Source: Desulfocapsa sp. (GTDB lineage: Bacteria; Desulfobacterota; Desulfobulbia; Desulfobulbales; Desulfocapsaceae). Taken from it: a stretch of DNA of 46,612 nucleotides. Under the pieces are notes generated by a model. The model was given only the letters and a program-made list of their open reading frames with translations. It was not told where the DNA came from and ran no database searches. The position numbers and the translations under genes are program-made. Shown here piece by piece: positions 16,512 through 24,562 of the stretch (position 1 is its first letter; every line of letters begins with the position of its first letter). The stretch spans positions 1 to 46,612 of the forward strand of contig JAIPEF010000006.1 of assembly GCA_021737265.1 (NCBI GenBank), in the 5' to 3' direction.

Positions 16512-17473
16512 CAGATACAAATAAAACATTTCGGATCATCTTCATGGGTACCCCGGATTTTTCGGTACCTGCCCTGCAGGCGTTGATTGACGGCCCAGAC
16601 GAAATGGTTGCTGTGATCACCCAGCCAGACCGTCCTAAAGGACGCAGCAAAAAACGTATACCACCACCGGTGAAAATGCTGGCCGAATCTGCAGGGATTC
16701 CAGTTCTACAGCCTACCAGGATCAGAACCCCCGAGTTTGTAGAGGAGCTGAGATTCTATGAACCGGACCTCATAGTCGTTGCCGCTTATGGCAGAATTTT
16801 GCCACCGAGTATCTTGGACCTCCCCCCTCTGGGCTGCATCAATATTCATGGTTCACTCCTGCCCCGCCACCGGGGAGCAGCTCCCATTCAGTGGGCTATC
16901 CTTTCAGGTGATAAAGAAGCGGGGGTCACCATCATGCAGATGGATGAGGGAATGGACACCGGTGCCATTTTGCTGCCCGCCGCAATCCCAGTTGAAGAAG
17001 ATGAGACGGCGGGAAGCCTGTTTACAAAACTCTCCGCCCTTGGCGGCACTGCCCTAATGGAAGCCCTGGACCTTCTCCGAGAGGACAAACTGCACCCCAC
17101 AATTCAGGACGACAGCCTGGCCACAGAAGCCGGCCCCCTGAAAAAAGAGAATGGTGCCATTGACTGGACACTGTCCTCCAGGACCATTCACTGCCTGATC
17201 AGGGGAATGGACCCCTGGCCCACAGCATACAGTTTTCTGGATGGCAAGCGGTTTCGTTTTTTTGCTCCCCAACTGACTGACGACAGGAATAACTCCGGCC
17301 TGGAAGCGGGAAGCATAATCAGTGCTGACCGTAATGGCCTGCTTCTTGCCACCGGAGACGGGGCATTGCTTATTCGGGAAATCCAGCCTGAAGGAAAAAA
17401 ACGAATGCGTGTTGAAGCCTATCTCTGCGGCCAGTCCCTTGCAAGTGGACAAAAATTTCTCCCCCAGCAATAA
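16508..17473 (+). CDS. fmt: Methionyl-tRNA formyltransferase
   Basis: 321 residues, normal length for Fmt. The N-terminal formyltransferase domain shows FMGTPDFSVPAL, the catalytic INIHGSLLPRHRGAAPIQWAI and GVTIMQMDEGMDTG; a C-terminal OB-like domain follows from about residue 205. It formylates initiator Met-tRNA using 10-formyltetrahydrofolate. Coupled to def upstream; larC follows after 5 nt. Confidence 0.96.
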   Translation: MTDTNKTFRIIFMGTPDFSVPALQALIDGPDEMVAVITQPDRPKGRSKKRIPPPVKMLAESAGIPVLQPTRIRTPEFVEELRFYEPDLIVVAAYGRILPPSILDLPPLGCINIHGSLLPRHRGAAPIQWAILSGDKEAGVTIMQMDEGMDTGAILLPAAIPVEEDETAGSLFTKLSALGGTALMEALDLLREDKLHPTIQDDSLATEAGPLKKENGAIDWTLSSRTIHCLIRGMDPWPTAYSFLDGKRFRFFAPQLTDDRNNSGLEAGSIISADRNGLLLATGDGALLIREIQPEGKKRMRVEAYLCGQSLASGQKFLPQQ

Positions 17474-17478
17474 CAGCC

Positions 17479-18648
17479 ATGACTCCCCCTTCTTCCATTG
17501 CCTACCTGGACTGCTTCTCCGGGATCAGTGGCGATATGATTCTGGGGGCCCTTCTCCACGCAGGCCTGGATCAGGAAACTCTTCTGGAGGAACTGGGGCA
17601 GCTCAAAGGGGTAGATTTTCAACTCACCGTGACAAACGAGCTCCGTGCAGGTATCAGCTGCAGACACGTTACAGTGGACTCGCCTTCCGAGCAGAAGTTT
17701 CGTCACCTTGGGGACATCATCGATCTACTGGGTGATAGCAATCTGTCTCCTGCAATCACTGACAAAGCGGGACAAATCTTCACCCATCTGGCTGAAGCCG
17801 AGGCCAAAGTCCACAACATACCACTGGACAAGGTCCATTTCCATGAGGTCGGTGCGGTTGATACCATTGTGGATATAGTGGGTTCACTGATCGGACTGCA
17901 GCACCTTGGCATTGACCATATCACCTGCTCTCCGTTGCCAATGGGCCACGGTTTTGTCCACTGTTCCCATGGAAAGCTTCCCCTGCCCGCACCTGCGGTC
18001 TGTGAACTGTTAAGCGATATCCCTGTTTACGGCGTGAACCAGGAGCAGGAACTTGTGACCCCGACCGGTGCCGTTCTAGCTGCCAACCTGGCAGATAATT
18101 TCGGCAGCATGCCTTCCATGACAGTAAAAACTGTTGGTTATGGTGCCGGGAGCAACAAACTGAAGAACGACCAGCCCAACCTGCTGCGCCTTATCATTGG
18201 AGAGCCGGCAGCAGTAAAAGAGACGCAGTTGGTAGAGGTCATTGAAACAAATCTTGATGACTGGAACTCCGAAGGCTTTCCCTATCTCTGCGACCTGCTC
18301 TTTGAGAAAGGGGCCCTTGATGTATCCCTCAGCCCCTTGATTATGAAAAAGGGGCGTCCCGGCCAGTTACTGCTGGTTATCGCTGAACCGGCCCACAGCC
18401 TTGCATTAAAACAGATCATTCTTTCAGAAACCACAGCCATCGGCCTGCGTTTTCACAAGGAAGAGCGGATGACCTTGAAAAGAGAGGCAGTACTGGTAAG
18501 TACCCCATGGGGAAAGATTGTGGCAAAGAAGGTAGAGACCCCAAAGGGCACCATGATCTATCCGGAATATGAGGCCTGCAGGAAGGTTGCAGAAGAGAAC
18601 CACGTTCCGCTTGCCAAGGTATATCAAGCTGTTGCGAAGGAAAACTAA
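17479..18648 (+). CDS. larC: Nickel-pincer cofactor biosynthesis protein LarC
   Basis: A 389-residue LarC (formerly DUF111) protein, which inserts nickel into the pyridinium bis-thiocarboxylate precursor to form the nickel-pincer nucleotide of lactate racemase-type enzymes. Visible family features: DCFSGISGDMILGALL at the start, the His-rich KVHFHEVGAVDTIVDIVG, PTGAVLAANL and NLDDWNSEGFPYLCDLLFEKGALDV. In Lactobacillus LarC is made by a programmed frameshift; here it is one continuous frame. No larB, larE or larA is in the window. Confidence 0.9.
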   Translation: MTPPSSIAYLDCFSGISGDMILGALLHAGLDQETLLEELGQLKGVDFQLTVTNELRAGISCRHVTVDSPSEQKFRHLGDIIDLLGDSNLSPAITDKAGQIFTHLAEAEAKVHNIPLDKVHFHEVGAVDTIVDIVGSLIGLQHLGIDHITCSPLPMGHGFVHCSHGKLPLPAPAVCELLSDIPVYGVNQEQELVTPTGAVLAANLADNFGSMPSMTVKTVGYGAGSNKLKNDQPNLLRLIIGEPAAVKETQLVEVIETNLDDWNSEGFPYLCDLLFEKGALDVSLSPLIMKKGRPGQLLLVIAEPAHSLALKQIILSETTAIGLRFHKEERMTLKREAVLVSTPWGKIVAKKVETPKGTMIYPEYEACRKVAEENHVPLAKVYQAVAKEN

Positions 18649-18659
18649 AAGAAAAGCTT

Positions 18660-18820
18660 TAACAGGCTGCCCCCTCATTTGAAACAGGGTTACTGAAAAC
18701 AGTAACTGTGCTGCTATCACCCACGCACCAAGCCTTCATCCTCTTCCCTTTCTCCATCTGCTCACGGTAAGGATTCTTTTTCTTCCTATCCAGGCAATAA
18801 CTCCCATAAAAAATCAGCAT
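18660..18820 (-). CDS. Possible small protein, weakly like ribosome modulation factor
   Basis: A 53-residue frame from ATG 18820, rich in Lys, with KKKNPYREQMEKGKRMKAWCVG. The NPY-x(n)-W layout with many basic residues faintly resembles RMF-type small proteins (CPY...WLGGW), but the second Trp is missing, so the resemblance may be accidental. AGAGG lies about 14 nt upstream of the ATG, only a marginal ribosome site. It is convergent with larC. The rest of this intergenic region (18821-18948) should hold the promoter of the methyltransferase gene; I cannot assign it. Confidence 0.3.
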
Positions 18821-18948
18821 AGCGTCTCGGTTACCTCTGCCTCCAAAGCTTAACAAAAACTAACCAACTCTTAATCAAATCATCATATTGCCTTACTAAT
18901 TTGTTTTAATGGTGTTTTGACAGCTTACTTATTTACAGGATGTAAACT

Positions 18949-19623
18949 ATGTATGAAATGACCAGTGCTTACAAACATTGGAATAAACAGTGGCAAAGCT
19001 GCAGAGGTCGTCAGGGGTGGACCGTCCCTGAACCTTCTGTGATCAGCTTACTTCCTGCCTTAAAGGAAAAAGGCGTTGAGCGGATTCTTGACCTCGGTGG
19101 GGGAGTTGGAAGACACGCCCTTTATTTTGCTGCTCATGGGTTTAAGGTCAATATGAGTGACCTCAGTGCCCATGGCCTTGATTTCGCCAGGGGTAAAGCA
19201 AAAGAGGCCGGCATTGAACTCTCCACTCACATAGCCGATATGGCCACATTGCCCTTTGAGGCCGATTTCTTTGACTATGTCCTTGCCTGGAATGTCATTT
19301 ATCACGGCAATAAACGGAATCTTATTCAGTCACTTGTGGAAATTAACAGAATACTGCGAGTAGGCGGCTTTTTTCAGGCGACCCTTCTATCCAAGAACAA
19401 CTATAACTTCCGAATTGGAGATGAAGTGTCGAAAGACACATGGGTAAACAGTAGAGTGAGCGATAAGGCACATCCTCATTATTATTGTAATGAAAAAGAG
19501 CTAAATGCTCTATTCACTGATGCCGGTTTTCTCATAAAAGACCTGGAGGAAGTAGAACAGTCCCTAACAGGTTCTTTTCACTGGAATGTTGTGGCTCATA
19601 AAACGAGCCAGTATTTGCCTTGA
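18949..19623 (+). CDS. SAM-dependent methyltransferase (class I)
   Basis: A 224-residue soluble methyltransferase. Motif I is ILDLGGGVGRHALYFA (residues ~45-60), the acidic residue of strand 2 follows in MSDLS, and motif IV is FFDYVLAWNVIYHG. Length and the NVIYHG segment resemble TehB/UbiE-like small-molecule methyltransferases. Substrate unknown. It is followed after about 120 nt by an aldo/keto reductase on the same strand. Confidence 0.82.
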   Translation: MYEMTSAYKHWNKQWQSCRGRQGWTVPEPSVISLLPALKEKGVERILDLGGGVGRHALYFAAHGFKVNMSDLSAHGLDFARGKAKEAGIELSTHIADMATLPFEADFFDYVLAWNVIYHGNKRNLIQSLVEINRILRVGGFFQATLLSKNNYNFRIGDEVSKDTWVNSRVSDKAHPHYYCNEKELNALFTDAGFLIKDLEEVEQSLTGSFHWNVVAHKTSQYLP

Positions 19624-19742
19624 GACAATCAGATGCCTGTGATGGACTCAATAGCTGGAAACAGTAACGCTGATATCATCAGTTTTTAAAAATGGCCCTA
19701 AAGGCACCCCCATTCAACACCAAAAAATCATGGATTAAATAA

Positions 19743-20735
19743 ATGGAATACCGTTTTTTAGGAAAAACCGGAGTTCAGGTATCATCTTTATGTTTCGGTA
19801 CAATGACCTTTGGCGCCGAGGCTGATAAAAAAGAATCAATAAGGATGTTTGAACTCTGCCGGGAGGCCGGCATTAATATTTTTGACTGTGCCAATAAATA
19901 TTCTGATGGAAAAGCGGAAAGTATCCTGGGTGATTGCGCAAAGCACTGCCGGGATGATATTATTATTACAACCAAAGGCACAAGCAGGGTTGACAAAGGC
20001 GTCAATGCGTCTGGCTCTTCGCGGAAACATTTAATGCTTGAGCTGGAAAAGAGTCTTAAAAGGTTACAAACGGATTATATCGATATTTATTTTATCCATT
20101 ATTTTGATCCCCATACCTCCATGGAGAGTACTTTGAGATTTCTAGATGATAGTGTCAGTCAGGGAAAGATACTTTATACAGGGGTGAGCAACTGGGCCGC
20201 CTGGCAAATCATGAAAAGTCTGCATATCTCTCAAGTCAATTATCTCAACTCCATTGACTGTATCCAGCCGATGTACAATCTCATTAAACGACAGGCAGAG
20301 GTTGAAATCCTGCCCCTGGCACAAGATCAACAACTGGGAGTCCTCTCCTACAGTCCGATTGGTGCGGGTGTTTTGACAGGAAAGTATACAAACCTTGACT
20401 CCTCTGAATCGGCAAGGCTGCATGACAAAGATTACTATAACAAAAGGTACAGGAAACAGAGCTATTTCGAAACAGCAGAAAAATTTACCCGGCTGGCAAA
20501 TGATCTGGGACACGAGCCAGCCGCCCTTGCCATCAGCTGGACAATGAGTCATCCGGCCGTAACGGCGCCCATCATAGGAGCCAGAAATATTACCCAGCTG
20601 AAGTCAAGCTTGAAATCTGTACAAATTGAGATGACCAGTGAATTGAGGCAGCAGATAACCTCACTTTCATCAGCACCTGATCCAGCACATGACCGGCTTG
20701 AAGAAGAGACAGGTAAACAGAGTCCATTACGCTGA
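19743..20735 (+). CDS. Aldo/keto reductase
   Basis: A 330-residue NADPH-dependent TIM-barrel oxidoreductase. The catalytic tetrad is visible as Asp48 and Tyr53 (FDCANKYSDG), Lys78 (TTKGT) and His119 (IHYFD). The C-terminal cofactor site appears as PIIGARNITQLKSSLKS. It resembles the YajO/YghZ-like AKR branch. Substrate unknown. Confidence 0.88.
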   Translation: MEYRFLGKTGVQVSSLCFGTMTFGAEADKKESIRMFELCREAGINIFDCANKYSDGKAESILGDCAKHCRDDIIITTKGTSRVDKGVNASGSSRKHLMLELEKSLKRLQTDYIDIYFIHYFDPHTSMESTLRFLDDSVSQGKILYTGVSNWAAWQIMKSLHISQVNYLNSIDCIQPMYNLIKRQAEVEILPLAQDQQLGVLSYSPIGAGVLTGKYTNLDSSESARLHDKDYYNKRYRKQSYFETAEKFTRLANDLGHEPAALAISWTMSHPAVTAPIIGARNITQLKSSLKSVQIEMTSELRQQITSLSSAPDPAHDRLEEETGKQSPLR

Positions 20736-20763
20736 GTTCAAGAAACTCTTACACCCGCTACCG

Positions 20764-20874
20764 AGTAAAAGTATTGAAAGGGGTCATTATGTTGTGAGTC
20801 AAATTAAATCTTTCGCGTCAACGACAAACCGAGGGCAACTGCCCGGATTTAATTTGACTCTGACCCCTTTTACT
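20764..20874. repeat. Palindromic REP-like repeat
   Basis: Two nested perfect inverted repeats: AAAGGGGTCA with TGACCCCTTT (20777-20786/20861-20870) and a 15-bp pair GAGTCAAATTAAATC (20796-20810) with its inverse (20846-20860). A GGGC-AACT-GCCC mini-hairpin lies near the centre. The GGGGTCAGAGTCAAATT end recalls repeats associated with IS200/REP-type transposases, from memory only. It lies between convergent AKR and selD genes. Confidence 0.6.
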
Positions 20875-20906
20875 TTATCAGCTTTCTGATCGCAGGCAAT
20901 ATCCTA

Positions 20907-21959
20907 CTATAACAATTCCACCATGCCGGCATCCCTTTCCACGACCTCACCAATATCGACACAAGTAAAGGGGTAAACTGTCCCTTCCATCCTTTTCAAA
21001 ATTTCCTGAGTTGTTTCAGGGGGAGCGGCAATCAGTAAACCACCTGAAGTCTGAGGATCGACAAGCACCATTTCCATTGCATCGTCTTCAGTGTCCGCCT
21101 TTTTCAACCATTGAGAATAAAACTTGCGGTTTGCATATGCCCCTTCAGGGATGATGCCCATATTGACAAAATCGACACAGCCTGAAATAACAGGGAGTCG
21201 ATTCATTACCAGTCGGGCACAGACCCCTGAAGCAATCATCATTTCATGGAGATGGCCAAGAAGGCCAAAACCGGTAATATCGGTACAGGCATGAACCTGA
21301 TACCCCCTGTCTCTCACATCTGCCATTACCTCTGCCGGTATACGGTTTAACGTAGCCATGATCTCTGTAATCTGCTCTTCAACCTCAGAACCCGCCAGCT
21401 TGCCCTTGATGGCCGTTGACAGGATTCCGGTCCCGAGAGGCTTGGTGAGGATCAGATGATCGCCAGGTTTTGCACCGCTGTTTAAAAGAACCCGATCGGG
21501 ATGCACGACTCCAGTGACAGAAAGGCCGTACTTGAGCTCATTATCTTCCACAGAGTGTCCGCCAACCAGCAATGCGCCAGCCTCTACCACCTTGGACAGT
21601 CCGCCCTTTATCACCTCACGAAAGATATCCGCTTTCATGGATTTAATGGGACAGGCGAGGATATTCATTACCAGCAGTGGTTTTCCACCCATGGCATAGA
21701 CATCGCTTAACGCATTTGCTGCCGTGATCTGACCAAATCGATACGGGTCATCCACTATGGGAGTAAAGAAGTCCAGTGTTTGAATCAGCGCCGTCTCGTC
21801 ATTTAAGCGATACACTCCTGCGTCGTCGCAGGTTTCTGCACCGACAATCAGGCGATCATCTTTAGGCAATTGGATGCCGTCGAGTATTTGGCTCAGGTCC
21901 CCTGGGCCAAGTTTGGCCGCTCAACCCGAGGCTTTGACTGTGGATGTAAGTTTAAGCAT
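20907..21959 (-). CDS. selD: Selenide, water dikinase SelD, itself a selenoprotein
   Basis: Makes selenophosphate from selenide and ATP for selenocysteine tRNA synthesis. The true start is ATG 21959 (MLKLTSTVKASG), and the frame continues through UGA at 21923-21921, giving Sec at residue 13 in the motif SG-Sec-AAKL. SelD enzymes carry Cys or Sec exactly here. The full protein is 350 residues; a TTG-initiated version from 21869 would lack the active site. ETCDDAGVY, the glycine-rich LLVGGHSVED and TDITGFGLLGH are all present. A hairpin suited to be the bacterial SECIS follows the UGA. Confidence 0.93.
21890..21923 (-). promoter_or_regulatory. Candidate bacterial SECIS of selD
   Basis: Starting at the UGA (21923-21921), the stem GGCCCAGG/CCTGAGCC with a GGA apical loop lies 13-31 nt downstream. 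A competing GGCC-AAAC-TTGGCC hairpin overlaps it. Distance and a G-containing small loop fit the SelB-binding hairpins of bacterial selenoprotein mRNAs. Confidence 0.5.
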
Positions 21960-22213
21960 AGTTCAATTCAGTTTCAGTTTTCAGAATGCTCCAGATAACA
22001 ATCAATGCCTTTTCTTTACACCCTGAGGGCGAAAATTTCAAATTCCAGAAAAGAAAAAAGAGATGAAAAGCATTTTATTGTTGAATTTCAACGGAACGTT
22101 ATTATAAATCTTCTTATCAGATTTTATTAACCCCGGTAAGTAAAAAGAAAGCCGGGCTACGTATCTTCACAAAATTCTTTATAAAAAACAAGAAAAGAAT
22201 TTTTAAATTACTA
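21960..22213. other. Divergent intergenic region selD-purF
   Basis: An AT-rich stretch that must contain the divergent promoters of selD and purF. Around 22135-22160 a CCCGG-(n)-CCGGG inverted repeat is visible. I cannot assign -35/-10 boxes with confidence. Confidence 0.3.
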
Positions 22214-22256
22214 AAAGGCACAAAGATCTTCGTTTCTTTGTGCCTTTCCATTTTTT
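22214..22256 (+). terminator. Terminator-like hairpin in the purF leader
   Basis: A perfect 13-bp stem (AAAGGCACAAAGA, 22214-22226, with its inverse 22235-22247) and 8-nt loop, followed by CCA and six T (22251-22256), only 12 nt before the purF ATG. This is the form of an intrinsic terminator pointing into purF. It could end an upstream transcript or act as an attenuator. Confidence 0.6.
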
Positions 22257-22268
22257 CAGGAATATTTA

Positions 22269-23690
22269 ATGGATATCATCTGTAGACCCTCTCCGGAGGA
22301 TGGCAGACCCAAGCATGAATGTGGTGTCTGCGGCATTTTTGGCCATGAAGATGCGGCCAAGCTCTCCTACTTTGGCCTCTACGCCCTGCAGCACAGAGGT
22401 CAGGAAAGTGCCGGAATTGTAGCCTCCGATGGCAAAAAAGTTTCCATTCACAAGGCAATGGGGCTTGTACCGGAGATCTTTTCCGAAGATATTCTTCAGG
22501 GCTTGCCCGGTGCCATGGCTATGGGACATGTACGTTACTCCACAACAGGCTCCTCCAATGTGATCAACTCCCAGCCGTTGATGGTGACTCACAAGGGCTG
22601 CACTCTGGCTGTTGCCCACAATGGCAACTTGGTGAATTCCCTGGAACTACGTCAAGACCTTGAAGAAAAAGGCTCTATCTTTCAAACCTCAATGGACAGT
22701 GAGGTAATCCTCCATCTCATGGCCCGTACCGCCCATCTTGGCCTGGAACGGGCACTCACCGAGTCCTTTTCCTGCCTCAAGGGGGCGTACTCGATTCTGC
22801 TCATGACTGAGGACACTTTGGTCGCTATTCGTGATCCCGGAGGTTTCAGGCCGCTCTGTCTCGGTAAGTTGAACAATGGTGGCTGGATCGTCGCATCTGA
22901 GACCTGCGCCCTTGATCTCGTTGAAGCCGCCTATATTCGTGATATTGAGCCAGGCGAAGTCCTCATTATCAATAAAAATGAGACGCGTTCCATCTTTCCC
23001 TGGCCCAAACAGAAGACCAGCTTCTGCATTTTTGAGCAGGTCTATTTCGCCCGCCCTGATTCTGATATCTTTGGTATCAACGTCTATGAGGCTCGTAAGC
23101 GAATGGGTGAGATCCTTGCCCGCGAGTCCGGAGTGAAAGGCGATTTTGTCATGCCTTTTCCGGATTCCGGGAATTATGCTGCCATAGGCTTTTCCAGACA
23201 ATCGGGAATCCCCTTGGAAATGGGCATGATCCGGAACCACTACGTGGGCCGCACATTTATTCAGCCCACGCAGTCCATGCGCGACTTTAACGTACGGGTC
23301 AAGCTCAATCCTGTTCGAGCCTTACTCAAGGACAAACGGGTGATCATTGTTGAAGACTCCATTATTCGTGGAACCACAGGAAAGAGCAGAGTAAAGGCTC
23401 TCCGGGAAGCCGGAGCCCGGGAAGTTCACATGATGGTGAGCTGTCCCCCAACCCGTCACGCATGTTATTACGGAATTGACTTTCCCTCCTCGGACCAACT
23501 CATTGCCGCCCAGCACTCAGTGGAAGAAACAGCGGCCTACCTTGGCCTGGATTCACTCCACTATCTCAGCCTGGATGGTCTGGTTGAGGCCACGGGACTT
23601 CCAGCCGATAGTTTCTGCCTTGCCTGCTTTAATGGCTGTTATCCGGTGGAGCCCGACAGAAACTTCAGAAAAGATGCTCTGGAAACTTAG
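22269..23690 (+). CDS. purF: Amidophosphoribosyltransferase
   Basis: 473 residues. It makes 5-phosphoribosylamine from PRPP and glutamine, the first step of purine synthesis. The N-terminal glutaminase begins after a 17-residue propeptide at Cys18 (HECGVCGIFGHED), followed by LQHRGQESAG and HNGNLVN. The PRPP-binding VIIVEDSIIRGTTG is at about 355-368. Near the C-terminus CPPTRHACYYG and FCLACFNGCYP supply the cysteines of the structural 4Fe-4S cluster of the Bacillus-type enzyme. A terminator-like hairpin precedes the start. Confidence 0.95.
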   Translation: MDIICRPSPEDGRPKHECGVCGIFGHEDAAKLSYFGLYALQHRGQESAGIVASDGKKVSIHKAMGLVPEIFSEDILQGLPGAMAMGHVRYSTTGSSNVINSQPLMVTHKGCTLAVAHNGNLVNSLELRQDLEEKGSIFQTSMDSEVILHLMARTAHLGLERALTESFSCLKGAYSILLMTEDTLVAIRDPGGFRPLCLGKLNNGGWIVASETCALDLVEAAYIRDIEPGEVLIINKNETRSIFPWPKQKTSFCIFEQVYFARPDSDIFGINVYEARKRMGEILARESGVKGDFVMPFPDSGNYAAIGFSRQSGIPLEMGMIRNHYVGRTFIQPTQSMRDFNVRVKLNPVRALLKDKRVIIVEDSIIRGTTGKSRVKALREAGAREVHMMVSCPPTRHACYYGIDFPSSDQLIAAQHSVEETAAYLGLDSLHYLSLDGLVEATGLPADSFCLACFNGCYPVEPDRNFRKDALET

Positions 23691-23695
23691 GAGAC

Positions 23696-23890
23696 ATGAC
23701 CAAAAAAACAATTATAATCGACAGCTACGAGTGTAATGGTTGCGGCTCCTGTGTGGAGATCTGTCCGGAGGTTTTCGCCATGGATGACGATGGAGAAAAA
23801 GCCATTCTTGTTGACCCTGACGCAGAAGTGACAGAAAAAGTGCGAGAAGCAGCTGCGTATTGTCCGCAGAAGTGTATCGAATTTGACTGA
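23696..23890 (+). CDS. Single-cluster 4Fe-4S ferredoxin
   Basis: A 64-residue ferredoxin with CNGCGSCVEICPE near the N-terminus and a distal Cys in YCPQKCIEFD. The spacing (CxxCxxxC...C) and acidic middle match the short monocluster ferredoxins of anaerobes. It begins 5 nt after purF and is probably co-transcribed. Partner enzymes are unknown. Confidence 0.9.
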   Translation: MTKKTIIIDSYECNGCGSCVEICPEVFAMDDDGEKAILVDPDAEVTEKVREAAAYCPQKCIEFD

Positions 23891-24054
23891 GAAACAGGAG
23901 TGTTGTGGGTGAGATTTTGACCACAGCCCCTCACCTTCACATAAATTTACACTTTCAGGAACCCTTGCGCAACCAGATACCTGCTAACGTTAGTTTACTC
24001 TGGGTTGTTTTGGGGAATGCAAGGAAATGACAGCAATTATTCACGCTGATCTTT

Positions 24055-24251
24055 GATAAACTCGTATTTATGCCCGGTAGTTAGGGTGAAAAGCTCCATA
24101 TGCACCCCAAGAGTACTTCCTACGGGCGCGAGGCGCATATTTTTTATTTAATTTCGGCGTACTAAGGTACGTCGAAATTAAATAAAAAATGCAGCAACGA
24201 AGCAGATGGAGAGTTTTCACCCTCAACGTCGGGTATAAATACGACGCCATC
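24055..24251 (+). repeat. Dispersed palindromic element, full copy 1 (tandem)
   Basis: A 197-bp element from GATAAACTCGTATTTATGCCCG to the inverse of GATGGCGTCGTATTTATACCCG (17 of 22 terminal positions match). Inside is a 23-bp stem (24140-24162/24167-24189) with loop TAAG, and an outer stem CTCCAT/ATGGAG. It is flanked by ATCTTT at 24049-24054 and 24252-24257, a 6-bp target duplication. No coding capacity beyond chance frames. Confidence 0.85.
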
Positions 24252-24257
24252 ATCTTT

Positions 24258-24434
24258 GATAAACTCGTAAAAACTTCGATTTCCGATGGATAAGTAAAAA
24301 GCTTCATATTGGAGGCGTGCAATTTTTCTATCATTTCGGCGTACATACGGTACGTCGAAATGATAGAAAAATTGTAACAACGAACAAGATGAAGAGTTTT
24401 CACCCTCAACGTCGGGTATAAATACGACGCCATC
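24258..24434 (+). repeat. Dispersed palindromic element, full copy 2 (tandem)
   Basis: A 177-bp relative of copy 1, with the same ends and a third ATCTTT after it (24435-24440). Its central stem (24320-24344/24350-24374) and outer stem CTTCAT/ATGAAG have different sequences from copy 1, yet pair equally well. The first 39 bases recur inverted at 38824-38862. Insertion of one copy next to the other duplicated the same hexamer. Confidence 0.85.
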
Positions 24435-24562
24435 ATCTTTCAGTAGTTTGCAAAAGTATGGCCACCCGTGTATTCTCTTCTCCCAGTCCCAGGTAAACCG
24501 AATTAATGATACGCTCATTTTGTATGCAAAGACTTATTCAAGACCTTCTCTTCCTCTGACAG

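Noticed and set aside
24068..24518. Frames of 118-122 codons across the tandem elements, and similar ones at 30074-30388
   Set aside because: They are translations of the palindromic elements, repeat the same segment, and share no family or ribosome site. The covarying stems argue for structure, not protein.
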